A stretch of 64,000 nt of DNA from Provencibacterium sp. (GTDB lineage Bacteria; Bacillota; Clostridia; Oscillospirales; Ruminococcaceae), in NCBI GenBank assembly GCA_022793895.1, contig JAAWDS010000006.1, forward strand, positions 124,001 to 188,000. Direction: 5' to 3'. This document shows positions 28,091 to 38,600 of the stretch, piece by piece. A model generated the notes under the pieces. That model ran no database searches. It had not been told where the DNA came from and worked only from the letters and a program-made list of their open reading frames with translations. Within the stretch, counting starts at the first letter, position 1. Each line of letters begins with the position of its first letter. Both the position numbers and the translations under genes were made by a program.

Positions 28091-28867
28091 TTGCGTTCTA
28101 TTCTGGAGGATTTCAAAAAATACGGATACTTTTTCGCCGAGCTTGTCTCACGCGATTTCAAAAGCAAATACTATAAATCCTTTCTTGGGATTTTATGGAC
28201 CATTCTGCATCCGCTGCTGCGGATGTGCATCATGACCATCGTGTTTTCCACGCTATTCCGGCGTAATATTCGGAACTTTCCGATTTACTATCTGACCGGG
28301 TTCTTGGTTTTTCACCTGTGTACCGACGCCTCCACCCAATCGCTGCACGCGGTAACGGGAAATTCCGGGCTGATCCTAAAAATCCACATTCCCAGCTATT
28401 TTTTTGCCTTGTCCAAGGTAGCGCTGGTGCTTATCAACACCTTGTTTTCCATGATTTCGCTGGTGCTTATCATGCTGATCACACGCGCCCCCATCCATTG
28501 GACTTTTCTTCTCTTCCCCCTTCCGCTTTTTTTGACGCTGCTCTTTGCCGCGGGACTCTCGATGGCCCTCTCAGCGATGGCGGTCTATTTTCGGGATCTT
28601 TTCCACCTCTATAGCCTGGTGACGCTGGTATGGACCTATCTGACCCCGCTTTTCTATCCCATCTCGATTATTCCGGAGCAATGGCTTTTCCTGATAAAGC
28701 TCAACCCCATGTACCACTACGTAAGTCTGTTTCGAGCTTTGGTTTATGAAGGGGTTCTCCCCTCCGGCGAAATGTGGCTCATCACCTCCCTCATAAGCGT
28801 GGCGGTGCTGGTGGGGGGAGGTTATATCTTCCACCGGCTGAAGAGCAATTTTTTCCTGCATCTATAG
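28091..28867 (+). CDS. Polysaccharide ABC exporter, permease subunit (TagG/Wzm-type)
   Basis: This is an ABC-2 family permease with six hydrophobic segments. The amphipathic N-terminal ELVSRDFKSKYYKSFLGILW precedes the first helix, as in TagG, Wzm and RfbA. With the next gene it would flip a finished glycan across the membrane. The track ORF starts inside the preceding gene. A TTG at 28091 with GGAGGTGA 8 nt upstream gives the expected 258-aa protein; GTG at 28079 is a less likely alternative. Confidence 0.9.
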   Translation: MRSILEDFKKYGYFFAELVSRDFKSKYYKSFLGILWTILHPLLRMCIMTIVFSTLFRRNIRNFPIYYLTGFLVFHLCTDASTQSLHAVTGNSGLILKIHIPSYFFALSKVALVLINTLFSMISLVLIMLITRAPIHWTFLLFPLPLFLTLLFAAGLSMALSAMAVYFRDLFHLYSLVTLVWTYLTPLFYPISIIPEQWLFLIKLNPMYHYVSLFRALVYEGVLPSGEMWLITSLISVAVLVGGGYIFHRLKSNFFLHL

Positions 28868-28917
28868 CGCCGGAAAACGGTCCCCGGCCAAATAACAGAG
28901 AAAGGAGGGCGGAATTT

Positions 28918-29661
28918 ATGGAAGAGGTCATCCGGGTAGAGGATGTTTGGATGCTCTTTAACCTAAGCCGGAAAAGAGAGGAACGGGTGAAAGAATATGT
29001 CATCGATATGCTCAAAGGGCAGCTCTTTTTTGATAAATTCTGGGCGCTAAAGGGAGTGGGCTTCCGTTTGGAGCAAGGCGATTCGATGGGGATTGTCGGG
29101 CTCAACGGCTCCGGGAAATCCACCCTCTTAAAGCTGATTGCCGGAATCATGGAGCCCACCGTTGGAAGGGTTTACACGAAAGGGCTGATTGCGCCGCTGC
29201 TGGAGCTAGGAGGCGGCTTCTCCGGAAATATGACGGCGCGGGAAAACGTCTTTCTTTCCGGATCGATGCACGGCCTATCCAGACGGCATCTATTGGACAA
29301 ATATGAAGAGATCGTCGAGTTTTCCGAGCTGGGACCCTTTATGGATGTGCCGGTGCGCAACTTCTCCTCCGGCATGCGATCCCGGTTGGGCTTCGCCCTC
29401 GCCACCACTATCCACCCGAATATCCTGATTTTGGACGAAGTGCTTGCCGTAGGCGACGCGAAGTTCCGTTCCAAAGCGATGGCGCGTATGCAAGGGATCA
29501 TCAATAGCGGAGCAACGCTGCTGTTCGTCTCCCACAGCATCGATCAGGTCGCCAAGCTATGCAACAAGGCTCTGTGGCTGGATCATGGGCACGTCCGAAT
29601 GCTTGGAAGCGCAAAGGACGTCTGTGCAAAATACAAAGCCTTCTGCGCGCAGAAAACCTAG
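28918..29661 (+). CDS. Polysaccharide ABC exporter, ATPase subunit (TagH/Wzt-type)
   Basis: Walker A is GLNGSGKSTLLK, the signature motif is NFSSGMRSRLGFALAT, and Walker B is ILILDEVLAVGD. The early VWMLFNLSRKREERVKEY segment is typical of TagH/Wzt ATPases. At 247 aa it lacks the C-terminal carbohydrate-binding domain found in Wzt proteins that recognise capped chains. Export is therefore probably coupled to synthesis rather than to a terminal modification. The ATG at 28918 has AAAGGAGGGC upstream. Confidence 0.93.
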   Translation: MEEVIRVEDVWMLFNLSRKREERVKEYVIDMLKGQLFFDKFWALKGVGFRLEQGDSMGIVGLNGSGKSTLLKLIAGIMEPTVGRVYTKGLIAPLLELGGGFSGNMTARENVFLSGSMHGLSRRHLLDKYEEIVEFSELGPFMDVPVRNFSSGMRSRLGFALATTIHPNILILDEVLAVGDAKFRSKAMARMQGIINSGATLLFVSHSIDQVAKLCNKALWLDHGHVRMLGSAKDVCAKYKAFCAQKT

Positions 29662-29676
29662 CGGGAGGGGGATGGA

Positions 29677-30828
29677 ATGAGAAAAAAAGTCTTGGTCTGC
29701 GCCTCCACGGCGGAGCACTTGGAGCGTTTTCATCTGCCCTATCTGGCGTATTTCCGGCAGGAGGGGTGGGAGGTTCACACCGCCAGCAAGGGGATCCCGC
29801 TCTCTTCGGATATAGAAAAGGCTTGGGATATCCCCTTTCAAAAGGAGCTGCTCTCCCTCGGAAATTTAAAGCAGCTGTTCCGTCTTTTAGGGATTTTTAA
29901 AAGGGAGCAATATGACTTACTGCTGATACATACCAGTTTAGCCGCAGCCTGGTGCCGCCTTGCTTTTTTCCGTCTTCTCTGTCCCCGCACCCGGTTGGTC
30001 TATGTGTGCCACGGCTATTTTATGGAAGCTACTTCCGAAGGCATTCTCAAGAAAAATCCCCGGAGTCTATTTTATTTGACGTGCGAACGGCTGTTGGCGG
30101 GACGGACCGATCTACTAATGCTGATGAACCGCACCGATTGGGAAATTGCGCGGCGCTACAAACTTTGCCGGCGCCCCGTCTTTATTAACGGCATGGGACT
30201 GGATGCGCGGCGCTACCATGCAGCCGGGCCGGAAACGGCCGCCCGGCTGCGGAAAAGCTGGAGAGCGGCGGAGCATACGCTGGTGTTCCTGTGCGTGGGC
30301 GAATTTTCCCCGCGCAAGAACCAGCTGGAGCTGCTCCGCGCCTTTTCGCGTCTGGCGGGCCAAGCAGAAGACGTCCGCCTAATTCTGGCCGGCAGCGGCG
30401 CGCTGGAGCCGGTCTGCCGCGCCTTTGTTCAAGAAAACCGCTTAGAGAAACGCGTGCATTTTGCCGGACAAATCTCAGATATTTCCCCTTACTTCTGTGC
30501 GGCGGACGCCTTAGTTTCTTCCAGCCGGTCCGAGGGGCTCCCCTTCAATATCATGGAGGCGCTCTATTTTCATCTCCCCGTCATCGCCAGCCGAGTTAAG
30601 GGGCACACCGATCTCATCCGGCACCGGGAGAACGGTCTCATCTATGATCCGGGAAATCCGGAAGCACTGTCCGCAGCGCTTCAGAGCTTTATCCGGCAGC
30701 CGGAGCTGCGAGCCTCCCTTCAAGAGAGGGCAAAGCTAGATCCGAAGTATCTTTACCCCAACGCGGGCGCCCTAATTTTTCAGGCGCTTTCTAGGGAAGA
30801 AACGGAAAGGATGAAAGAACATGTATGA
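29677..30828 (+). CDS. Family 4 (GT-B) glycosyltransferase
   Basis: A 383-aa two-domain retaining glycosyltransferase. The N-terminal acceptor domain begins VLVCASTAEHLERFHLPYL. The C-terminal donor domain has VGEFSPRKNQLELLRAF and the ExxxxxxE-type site in SSSRSEGLPFNIMEAL. It resembles Gal/GalNAc or rhamnosyl transferases of Firmicutes EPS loci, but sugar specificity cannot be read. It overlaps the glf gene by 8 bp. Confidence 0.9.
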   Translation: MRKKVLVCASTAEHLERFHLPYLAYFRQEGWEVHTASKGIPLSSDIEKAWDIPFQKELLSLGNLKQLFRLLGIFKREQYDLLLIHTSLAAAWCRLAFFRLLCPRTRLVYVCHGYFMEATSEGILKKNPRSLFYLTCERLLAGRTDLLMLMNRTDWEIARRYKLCRRPVFINGMGLDARRYHAAGPETAARLRKSWRAAEHTLVFLCVGEFSPRKNQLELLRAFSRLAGQAEDVRLILAGSGALEPVCRAFVQENRLEKRVHFAGQISDISPYFCAADALVSSSRSEGLPFNIMEALYFHLPVIASRVKGHTDLIRHRENGLIYDPGNPEALSAALQSFIRQPELRASLQERAKLDPKYLYPNAGALIFQALSREETERMKEHV

Positions 30829-31942
30829 TTATTTGATTGTAGGCGCCGGTCTTTTCGGTTCCGTGTTCGCCCACGAGGCGGCGCTCTACGGAAAAAGCTG
30901 CCTAGTCATTGATAGGCGTCCCCACATTGGCGGCAACGTTTACACCGAGCCGATGCACGGCATCCCTGTCCATCAGTATGGGGCGCATATCTTTCACACC
31001 TCCAATCCGCAGATATGGGAGTATGTCCAGCGGCTGGGGGAATTTCATCCTTACATCAACTCCCCTATCGCCGTCTATCGCGGGGAGCTCTACAACCTTC
31101 CATTTAATATGAACACCTTCAGCCGCATGTGGGGGATCCGTCGGCCGCACGAAGCCAAACGGATCATCGCCGAGCAGGCGCAAAAGGAGAACATTGCCAA
31201 CCCGCAGAATTTGGAGGAGCATGTCCTCTCGATGGTAGGACGCGACATCTATGAAAAGCTGGTCAAGGAATACACCGAGAAGCAATGGGGCCGCCCCTGC
31301 TCGGAGCTTCCCCCTTTTATCATCAAGCGCCTCCCCATCCGGTTCACCTATGACAACAACTATTTCAACGACCGCTATCAGGGGATCCCGGCCGGCGGAT
31401 ATACCCTTCTCATTGAAAAGCTGCTGGAAAAAGCGGAGGTCCAAACCTCAACCGATTTTTTTGAGCTGCGCCGGCAAGGCGGTAAGCCCGCGAAAAAAAT
31501 TCTCTATACCGGCATGCTGGACGCCTACTTTGATTACCGGTTAGGGCCGCTGGAATACCGCTCCCTCCGCTTTGAAACCAGCTATCTGCCGGAAGAGAAC
31601 TATCAGGGAAACGCCGTCGTCAACTATACCTCGGCAGAGGCGCCCTATACGCGGATCATCGAACACAAGCACTTCTATTCCAGTACCCAGCCCGGCACGG
31701 TGATCACCAAGGAATACCCTTGCGAATGGACGCCGGGCGCGGAACCCTACTACCCGATCAACGACGCCCGCAACAATGCTCTGGCCGAACAATACCGCCA
31801 GCTTGCCGCCAAGGAGCCGGATGTCCTGTTCGGCGGGCGGCTGGCCGATTACCAATATTACGACATGGACAAAACCATCGAAGCGGCGCTCCGTTTGGCC
31901 GGACGGGAATTCGGGGAAGATGGAAAGGGGCTAAAGGCGTGA
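30821..31942 (+). CDS. glf: UDP-galactopyranose mutase
   Basis: This flavoenzyme interconverts UDP-galactopyranose and UDP-galactofuranose. The N-terminal FAD-binding motif is YDYLIVGAGLFGSVFAHEAA, followed by RRPHIGGNVYTE. Other hallmarks are VHQYGAHIFHTS, YTEKQWGRPCSELP and the late YYPINDARNNALAEQYR, then YYDMDKTI. At 373 aa it is normal. It identifies galactofuranose as a donor for the following three transferases. Its TGA overlaps the GTG start of the next gene. Confidence 0.97.
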   Translation: MYDYLIVGAGLFGSVFAHEAALYGKSCLVIDRRPHIGGNVYTEPMHGIPVHQYGAHIFHTSNPQIWEYVQRLGEFHPYINSPIAVYRGELYNLPFNMNTFSRMWGIRRPHEAKRIIAEQAQKENIANPQNLEEHVLSMVGRDIYEKLVKEYTEKQWGRPCSELPPFIIKRLPIRFTYDNNYFNDRYQGIPAGGYTLLIEKLLEKAEVQTSTDFFELRRQGGKPAKKILYTGMLDAYFDYRLGPLEYRSLRFETSYLPEENYQGNAVVNYTSAEAPYTRIIEHKHFYSSTQPGTVITKEYPCEWTPGAEPYYPINDARNNALAEQYRQLAAKEPDVLFGGRLADYQYYDMDKTIEAALRLAGREFGEDGKGLKA

Positions 31943-33768
31943 AGCTACAGAACATCCTCTTCCCCCGCCTGGAGATATGCCGTGAAGAAGAGCTGTATTT
32001 CCGGCGGGATGCGGCGGAGGAGATTCTCTGTAAAGAAGGAGAGGTCCGGTTCCCTGTGGGAGGCGTTCTCCGCTTTGACACCTACTTTAACGCCCTTTCA
32101 ATTGGAAAATGGCAGGAATATGCGGCTGTATCCGAGATACAGCTCCATCTGGAGTTCTGCGGCGGGTTCCGCATCTCCCTTTTCAATGAAGAGGAGTGGG
32201 AAGAGGAGGTAAGGCGGGCCGACTTGGGAGAACATACCTTCCGATCACCGGAAAGACGCATGCAAACGGTTGCCTTTCCGCCTTTACCCGCCCATAGTTG
32301 CGGGCTACTGGGCTTTTCGTTGACGGCTACCGATCCGGACAGCCGCTTCTACGGCGGATATTACAGCGGAACTCCGGCTACCCCTATCCGTCCGGTGAAG
32401 ATAGGGGTAGTCATCTGTACCTTCCGCCGGGAGGCATTTGTTCAGAAAAACCTTCTCTCCCTGCGTGACGCCTTCTTTAATGGGAACTGCCCGGAAATGG
32501 AGGATAAGTTGGAATTTTTCATCGTTGATAACGCCCAAACGTTTACCCTCCCCTTTTCAGATCCCCGGCTGCACCTCTTCCCAAACCAAAACACAGGCGG
32601 TTCAGGCGGCTTCACGCGGGGCCTCTTGGAGCTGCTACAGGCGGATCCCTCCGCGGGGTTCACCCACGCGCTTCTCATGGATGACGACATTGTTTTGGAG
32701 CCGGAAGCCGTCTACCGCACCTACTGCCTGCTGGCCCTGCAAAAGGAAGCCTATACCGCTTCCTTTGTCGGAGGGGCGATGCTGCGTTTGGACCGTCCGG
32801 CCATGCAAGCCGAATCCGGAGCCCGGTGGAACGCGGGCGCGCTCATCTCCTTAAAAGCAGGGCTGGATCTGCGAAGGCTGGAGGACTGCCTTCAGAACGA
32901 GCGGACGGATCCGGCGGATCGCGCGGATTACAACGCCTGGTGGTATTGCTGCTTCCCGCTGGAAACCGTCCGCACACGCGGACTGCCCCTTCCGCTCTTT
33001 ATCCGCGGAGATGATGTGGAGTTCGGCTTACGCCACATGCAGAGGCTGATTCAAATGAACGGAATCTGTGTTTGGCATGAGCCCTTTGAAAACAAGCTCT
33101 CCTCCAGTCTCTATTATTACATCTATCGAAACCGGCTGATTGACAATGCGGCGCGGGGGATTTCCTATGGAAAGCGGGAGGCGTGGAGAGACCTTGCGCG
33201 CCCGTTTCTCCGGGAGCTTCTGTGTTACCGGTTTTTGAACGCCCGGCTGCTCCTGCGCGCCGCCGCGGATTTCCTACTCGGAACCCGTTGGCTGGAGGCG
33301 CAGGATGGCGAACGGCTGCATCAGGAGATCCTAAACAGCGGCTACCGGCTTCTTCCCCTTTCGGATTTAAAGCGGGAATGGCCCGATCCAGTTCCTGTTC
33401 CAGATAAAGCGCTCTCGAACTACCGGGAGAGCCGTTTCCAGCGTTGCTTCCGGCTGTTGACCCTGAACGGCAATCTCCTACCCGCCAGCCGGGCAGCGGC
33501 TGCGCCCGCTTTTGAAGCCTCCCCAATCTATTTTTACCGTGTGAAAAAGGCGCTCCATCTCGATGCGCAGGGAGAGAAGGGATTTGTCACCGGAAGGAGC
33601 CTCAAGGAAGCGTTCGCCTGCCTGTCCGCCTTTTTTCGCATAACCTTCCGGATCCTCCTTTTTTATGACCATGCGGTAGACGATTACCTCCGAAACGCCG
33701 GACGGTTGACCACCCCGGCCTTTTGGAACCGCTATCTTGGACGGCAAAATCATGAGGTGTCGCCATGA
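31939..33768 (+). CDS. GlfT2-like galactofuranosyltransferase, copy 1
   Basis: It is predicted to transfer galactofuranose from UDP-Galf to a growing glycan. The N-terminal ~155 residues form the beta-rich domain of GlfT2-like proteins (FDTYFNALSIGKWQEY). The GT-A domain starts IGVVICTFRREAFV and has the acceptor-side NTGGSGGFTRG. The metal-binding DDD is in LLMDDDIVLEP. The conserved RGDDVEFGLR and VWHEPFENK follow, then a helical C-terminal domain. At 609 aa it is family-sized. GTG at 31939 overlaps the glf stop and has AAAGGGG upstream; the track start lies inside glf. Confidence 0.88.
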   Translation: MKLQNILFPRLEICREEELYFRRDAAEEILCKEGEVRFPVGGVLRFDTYFNALSIGKWQEYAAVSEIQLHLEFCGGFRISLFNEEEWEEEVRRADLGEHTFRSPERRMQTVAFPPLPAHSCGLLGFSLTATDPDSRFYGGYYSGTPATPIRPVKIGVVICTFRREAFVQKNLLSLRDAFFNGNCPEMEDKLEFFIVDNAQTFTLPFSDPRLHLFPNQNTGGSGGFTRGLLELLQADPSAGFTHALLMDDDIVLEPEAVYRTYCLLALQKEAYTASFVGGAMLRLDRPAMQAESGARWNAGALISLKAGLDLRRLEDCLQNERTDPADRADYNAWWYCCFPLETVRTRGLPLPLFIRGDDVEFGLRHMQRLIQMNGICVWHEPFENKLSSSLYYYIYRNRLIDNAARGISYGKREAWRDLARPFLRELLCYRFLNARLLLRAAADFLLGTRWLEAQDGERLHQEILNSGYRLLPLSDLKREWPDPVPVPDKALSNYRESRFQRCFRLLTLNGNLLPASRAAAAPAFEASPIYFYRVKKALHLDAQGEKGFVTGRSLKEAFACLSAFFRITFRILLFYDHAVDDYLRNAGRLTTPAFWNRYLGRQNHEVSP

Positions 33769-35549
33769 CCCTATTTGAAATTACCCTCCCCGGCTATCCG
33801 GCGGCCGCTACAACGGAACTGTATTACCGTGCAGTACCGGACAGCGTCCGGATAGAGAACGGCGCTCTGCGCCTAAAAGCCGGTTCCACGGTTACCTTCG
33901 ACACCTATTTTAATCTTTTCCCCTATCGCGCCTATCGCCGTTACGCTTCATTGGAGAGAGTTGGACTCTGCCTGCGGGCTGAGGGATGCCTCCGCATCCG
34001 AATCCGTCATTGTCACGGCGCGCAGCGCTGCGAGGAGGACGCTGTCCTACTGGAAGAAGAGATGAAGGAGGGCGGCAGCCAGACTTTCCCTTTTTCACTT
34101 TCCTCTCTCGAAACGAAAGAACCAGGCTTCCTTTATCTGGAGGTGGAGGCAGTGTCCAGCGCCGTTTTCAGCGGAGGCTCCTTCTGTGCGCTTCACATTC
34201 GCCGCCTTCCGGAATTCCGGCTGGCTGCCGTTATCTGCACCTACCGGCGCGAGCCCTATTTAACTCAGAATCTTGCGCAAATTTCGGAATACCTCTCCCT
34301 GCCGGAGCACCGGTGGCTGCGTGAAAAGCTCGATATCTGGGTGGTAGATAACGGGCGTACCGTTCGTGCGGATCAGATACCGGCGGGGGTGACGCTCCTC
34401 TCTTCCGGCCGCAACCTGGGAGGCAGCGGAGGATTTGCGCGGGGGATGTGGGAGATAGGGCATAGCGCGCGGGGATATACGCACTTCTGTCTCATGGACG
34501 ACGATATCGTTTTAGATCCGGGAATTCTCCTGCGCACGGCGGCTTTTCTGGAGCTGTCGGGAACGCGCTACCCTGATCTCGCCCTCGGCGCGGCCATGAT
34601 CTCATTAGACCGGCCCTGGGAGCAATATGAGATGGGGGGCGGGTGGGATGGGTACCGCTGTTCCAGCTTCGGCCAGGGGGCCGACCTTCGCCGGAGAGAA
34701 ACCCTTCTCCAAAATGAGCAGGCTGCCTCTCCCCTCTTCGGCGCCTGGTGGTATTTGTGCATGCCCTGTTCTTTCATCCGCCGGTTCGGCCTGCCCTTTC
34801 CCTTCTTTGTCAAGGGCGATGATATCGATTATGGCCTACGAACCGCCTATCCCCTTCTTTTAATGAATGGAATGGGTATTTGGCACGAAGATTTTTCAGG
34901 GAAAGATTTCGGCATTAGCGAATACTATGTGAAGCGCAACGAGCTGATCCTCTGTGCGCTTCACACCCGGCGGCCCAGCCTGCTGAAAAACTATCAAAAG
35001 CTGGTTTTCGCGGCCGGGAAGCAGCTCCTTCTGCGGCGGTACGCCGTTGTCCGTCTGCTGCTGCGGGCCTACAAGGACTTTTTGCTGGGAGGCGAAGCCT
35101 TTTTGGAGCTTGATCAGGAGCAGCAGCGCCGGGAGCTGGGGGCCGGCATGCCAGAGCTGCTGGGGGAAAAGGAATTGGTTCAGACCTTTGGAATCTCGTT
35201 GGGAGCCTTTCCAGTAAAGGATTGTTCCGGCAAGCTGGACTGGCGTATCCGAATAAAAGCGATCGCCGCCTATCTGCTGCCGGGATCACAGAAACGGCCG
35301 CTGCGGTGTATTGAGGTGTCCTCCTGTTCCCCTGAAGATTTTCTCTACTCCGGACCGGTTTTGCAGTACAGCCGAAAGCTACGCGCCGGATTTCTCTCTC
35401 CTCTGCGCAAAAGAGAACTGTGGACAACGGCCGCCGCGCTGGTTGATATGCTTTGGCAGATGCTTCTGCATTATCAAAGCGCCTGCCGGTCGTTCCGTCG
35501 GATCTATTCGAAGGCGGCTTCTGAGGAGTACTGGAGAGGGAAGTTTTAG
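33765..35549 (+). CDS. GlfT2-like galactofuranosyltransferase, copy 2
   Basis: This is a paralogue of the preceding gene with the same layout: beta-rich N-terminus (FDTYFNLFPYRAYRRY), GT-A start LAAVICTYRREPYL, NLGGSGGFARG, metal site LMDDDIVLDPG, KGDDIDYGLR, and WHEDF. Length is 594 aa. Its ATG overlaps the previous stop by 4 bp (ATGA). Two non-identical active copies suggest distinct linkages (for example beta-1,5 and beta-1,6) or distinct acceptors. This is inference. Confidence 0.87.
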   Translation: MTLFEITLPGYPAAATTELYYRAVPDSVRIENGALRLKAGSTVTFDTYFNLFPYRAYRRYASLERVGLCLRAEGCLRIRIRHCHGAQRCEEDAVLLEEEMKEGGSQTFPFSLSSLETKEPGFLYLEVEAVSSAVFSGGSFCALHIRRLPEFRLAAVICTYRREPYLTQNLAQISEYLSLPEHRWLREKLDIWVVDNGRTVRADQIPAGVTLLSSGRNLGGSGGFARGMWEIGHSARGYTHFCLMDDDIVLDPGILLRTAAFLELSGTRYPDLALGAAMISLDRPWEQYEMGGGWDGYRCSSFGQGADLRRRETLLQNEQAASPLFGAWWYLCMPCSFIRRFGLPFPFFVKGDDIDYGLRTAYPLLLMNGMGIWHEDFSGKDFGISEYYVKRNELILCALHTRRPSLLKNYQKLVFAAGKQLLLRRYAVVRLLLRAYKDFLLGGEAFLELDQEQQRRELGAGMPELLGEKELVQTFGISLGAFPVKDCSGKLDWRIRIKAIAAYLLPGSQKRPLRCIEVSSCSPEDFLYSGPVLQYSRKLRAGFLSPLRKRELWTTAAALVDMLWQMLLHYQSACRSFRRIYSKAASEEYWRGKF

Positions 35550-35619
35550 AAAGCAAATGGAATTTCGCGGTAAAGCCCATTTTTAAGCAAAATAATCATG
35601 ACGGTTAGAGGTGTGGAAG

Positions 35620-38600
35620 ATGCTTGGAAACAACAAGGTAAGAACAGCTGAAGGGACTGCTCCAGCGCAGACGGAGAAAAGGAACATAGGAATAGCAGGC
35701 CCTTGGTTTGAAGGGGACATGCAGTCCACGCTGTCCTGCTACGCTCTATATACGGTTTTACAGAAAATGGGGCATAGCCCGATTTTGCTGGAAAGGCCAC
35801 TGGATCTTTGGCAAAAACAACAAAAGTCGGAAAACTGGATTACAAAGCGGTGCCAGATCTCTTCCGTCTGCCAATCGCCGGAGGATTACTTAGCCCTGAA
35901 TCGCTCGCTGGACACCTTTTTAACAGGCGTGGGGCCTGTCTGGAACTATCAACAGTATGGCCGAAGCGGACACTATTTCTTTTTGGATTTTGCTGCTAAG
36001 AATAAACGGAAAATTGCTTATGCAGCTTCCTTCGGCATGGACAGTTGTACGCCTAAAGAGGATGGACAGCGCTCGGCAGAATACCTCCGGCAATTTGACG
36101 CTATAGCGGTAGATACCGCGAAAGATGCCGGAATTTGCAAGGCCATGCTGGGGAAAAATTCGAATGTGCAGCCAACTGCCAAACTGGATCCCCTCCTTCT
36201 GTGCGATCCGGAGGATTTCTATTCCATCGCCCAAGATATCCCCTGCTCCTGGGAACGTCCCTTTCTCTTCTGTTCACTGGCTAACCTTAACCCGGATTTA
36301 GAGCCCTTTTTAATGCGCGCAGCCGGATTATTACAGCTCGATGTTCTGAGCGCAGCGCCCGCCCCCTCCCGTTCAGAAAAAACGGCGGATGCCTCCCAGC
36401 ACAAAGCCGCCTTTATCCAAAACGGGGATTCGCTGGGCGCCGGCGGACTGCATTGGAACACCTTTTCTTCTCTGCCGGCGGATCAATTTCTTGCTTACCT
36501 GAACCGCAGCGGTTTTGTTGTTGCAACCAACTATTTGGAAACCGTCCTGTGCGTCCTATTCCACAAGCCGTTTCTATTTTGGCCGGATGCAGCCCCTCTG
36601 GAATATAAACGAACCGAGAAGCTGCTCAAAGAATTGGGATTAGCTTCCCGCATCTTTCACTCCCAAGAACAGCTTCAGGATAACGACTATCTCTTTATCG
36701 ATTTTATCGACTATGAAAAAGCGGAAAAGAAGCTGCGGTCACAGCGTAAGCTGGCCAAAGAATGGCTTCAAAAGGCGTTGTCTATCAAAAAGTCTCCTAC
36801 TTCTTATGAAGGCGACGCCGCTTACCTTCAAAAGCTGCCGCAGCACCTGCGTCCCAGATCGCTGCAACGTCCCATCAACATGGTATTGCAGAATATCGTT
36901 TTCCCGGACAGGCCGCATCTGGACCAGCATTGGTGGATGCTTTACCGCGGCGATCGTTTCATCCGCCGCCCAAGCCAAGGCTGCTATGCGCTCCGGGATA
37001 AAGAGCATGTTGAGCTTTTCACCTACTTCAACGCCTTTTCGATCCGCAAATGGAAGCAATATACGAATGTCCGGGATGTCAGCCTGCATCTTCGTGTCCG
37101 CGGGAAATTCAAGCTCCAATTTACCGGCCATTTCTTCCGTGAGGAGGAAATACAGACCGAGGCCTTCCCCGTACAGTCTTTTGTATGTCCGGAAATAACC
37201 GAGCTGGTGCTGCCGCTGCCGGAGGCGGAAAGCCCTCTTATCAGCTTTGCCATTCACGCTCTGGAAAATTTTGAAATCTATTCCGGCTTTTATGGCGTCA
37301 AGGTTCAACCGGAGCTTCTCAACCCGGTAGATATCTCGTTGGTGACGACCACCTTCCAAAAAGAAGAATATATCACGGCCAACTTAGATTTGATTCAGCG
37401 GGAACTGCTGGATTCTGGAGAGGAGGCCGGACAGCATCTGTCCATCAACGTGATTGATAACGGCCGGACGCTTGACGCGCAGAAGTTCAGCGGCAAACGG
37501 CTGCATATTTTCCCGAACCCGAATGTCGGAGGCGCGGGCGGTTTCACACGCGGAATGCTTGAATCGCTCCAAGCCGATGTAAAACCTACCCACATCCTGC
37601 TTATGGATGACGATGTGATCCTTCTTCCGGAAAGCATCCGGCGTACCTATAGCCTGCTGCGCCTGCTGAAAAAAGAGTATCAAAAGAATTTTATCAGCGG
37701 GGCTATGCTCTATATGGAGCGGATGAATGTCCAACACGAGGATGTAGGTTTCGTTTCTACCCAAAACGGCGGATACGGCCCCTGCAAACCGGAGATGGAG
37801 ATGCACACCATCGAAGCGGTGCTGCACAATGAAGAGTCTTGCCTTTTGCAAGAATATCCCTATGCCGGCTGGTGGTACTGCTGTATACCAACCAGCGTTA
37901 TCGAAGAGTCCGGCCTGCCGCTGCCCATGTTTATCCGAGGGGACGATGTGGAATACAGCCTGCGCAGCCATGCCCGCTTTATTACTCTGGGGGGCCTATG
38001 TATTTGGCATATGGGATTTACTACGAAATATAATCCTGCGCTAGAGCTGTATCAGGTTCACCGCAACAGCCTAATGATTCAGGCGCTCAGCGGGATTTGT
38101 GAAAAGGTCGATTTCATGAAACGGATCCAGGATCTGTTTTGGAAAGAACTGCGGCGCTACAACTATTCGAGCGCCGATCTGCTTTTAGATGCCGTAGAGG
38201 ACTACCTGAAAGGCCCGGAGTTATTGGAAACCCCGCAGGGCGAGCAGATTTTAAAGCAAAAAAGAGAAAAAAACGAAAGCCTCATCTCCATTGCCGAAGA
38301 ATATCCGCTTCTTACCATAGACTATGGGAGCGTTTACCAGCATGAGGAAGAATTGAGCGCCTGGCAGCGTTTTATCTACAAAAAAACGTTTAACGGCCAT
38401 TTGCTGCCTAAATTTATGTGGAAGAATAGAACGGCCGTCATTGCCTACGACTGGTTTGACGCACCAGAAAAGCAGTATCTGGCGCGGACGGTTTTGGCCG
38501 TGAACCCACATGATCACACTGGAGTAATGCGTTGGCCCCGCCGGAAAGACTTTCTAAAGCTCGTCCTGCGCTATCATAAACTTATGAAGCGCTATCAACG

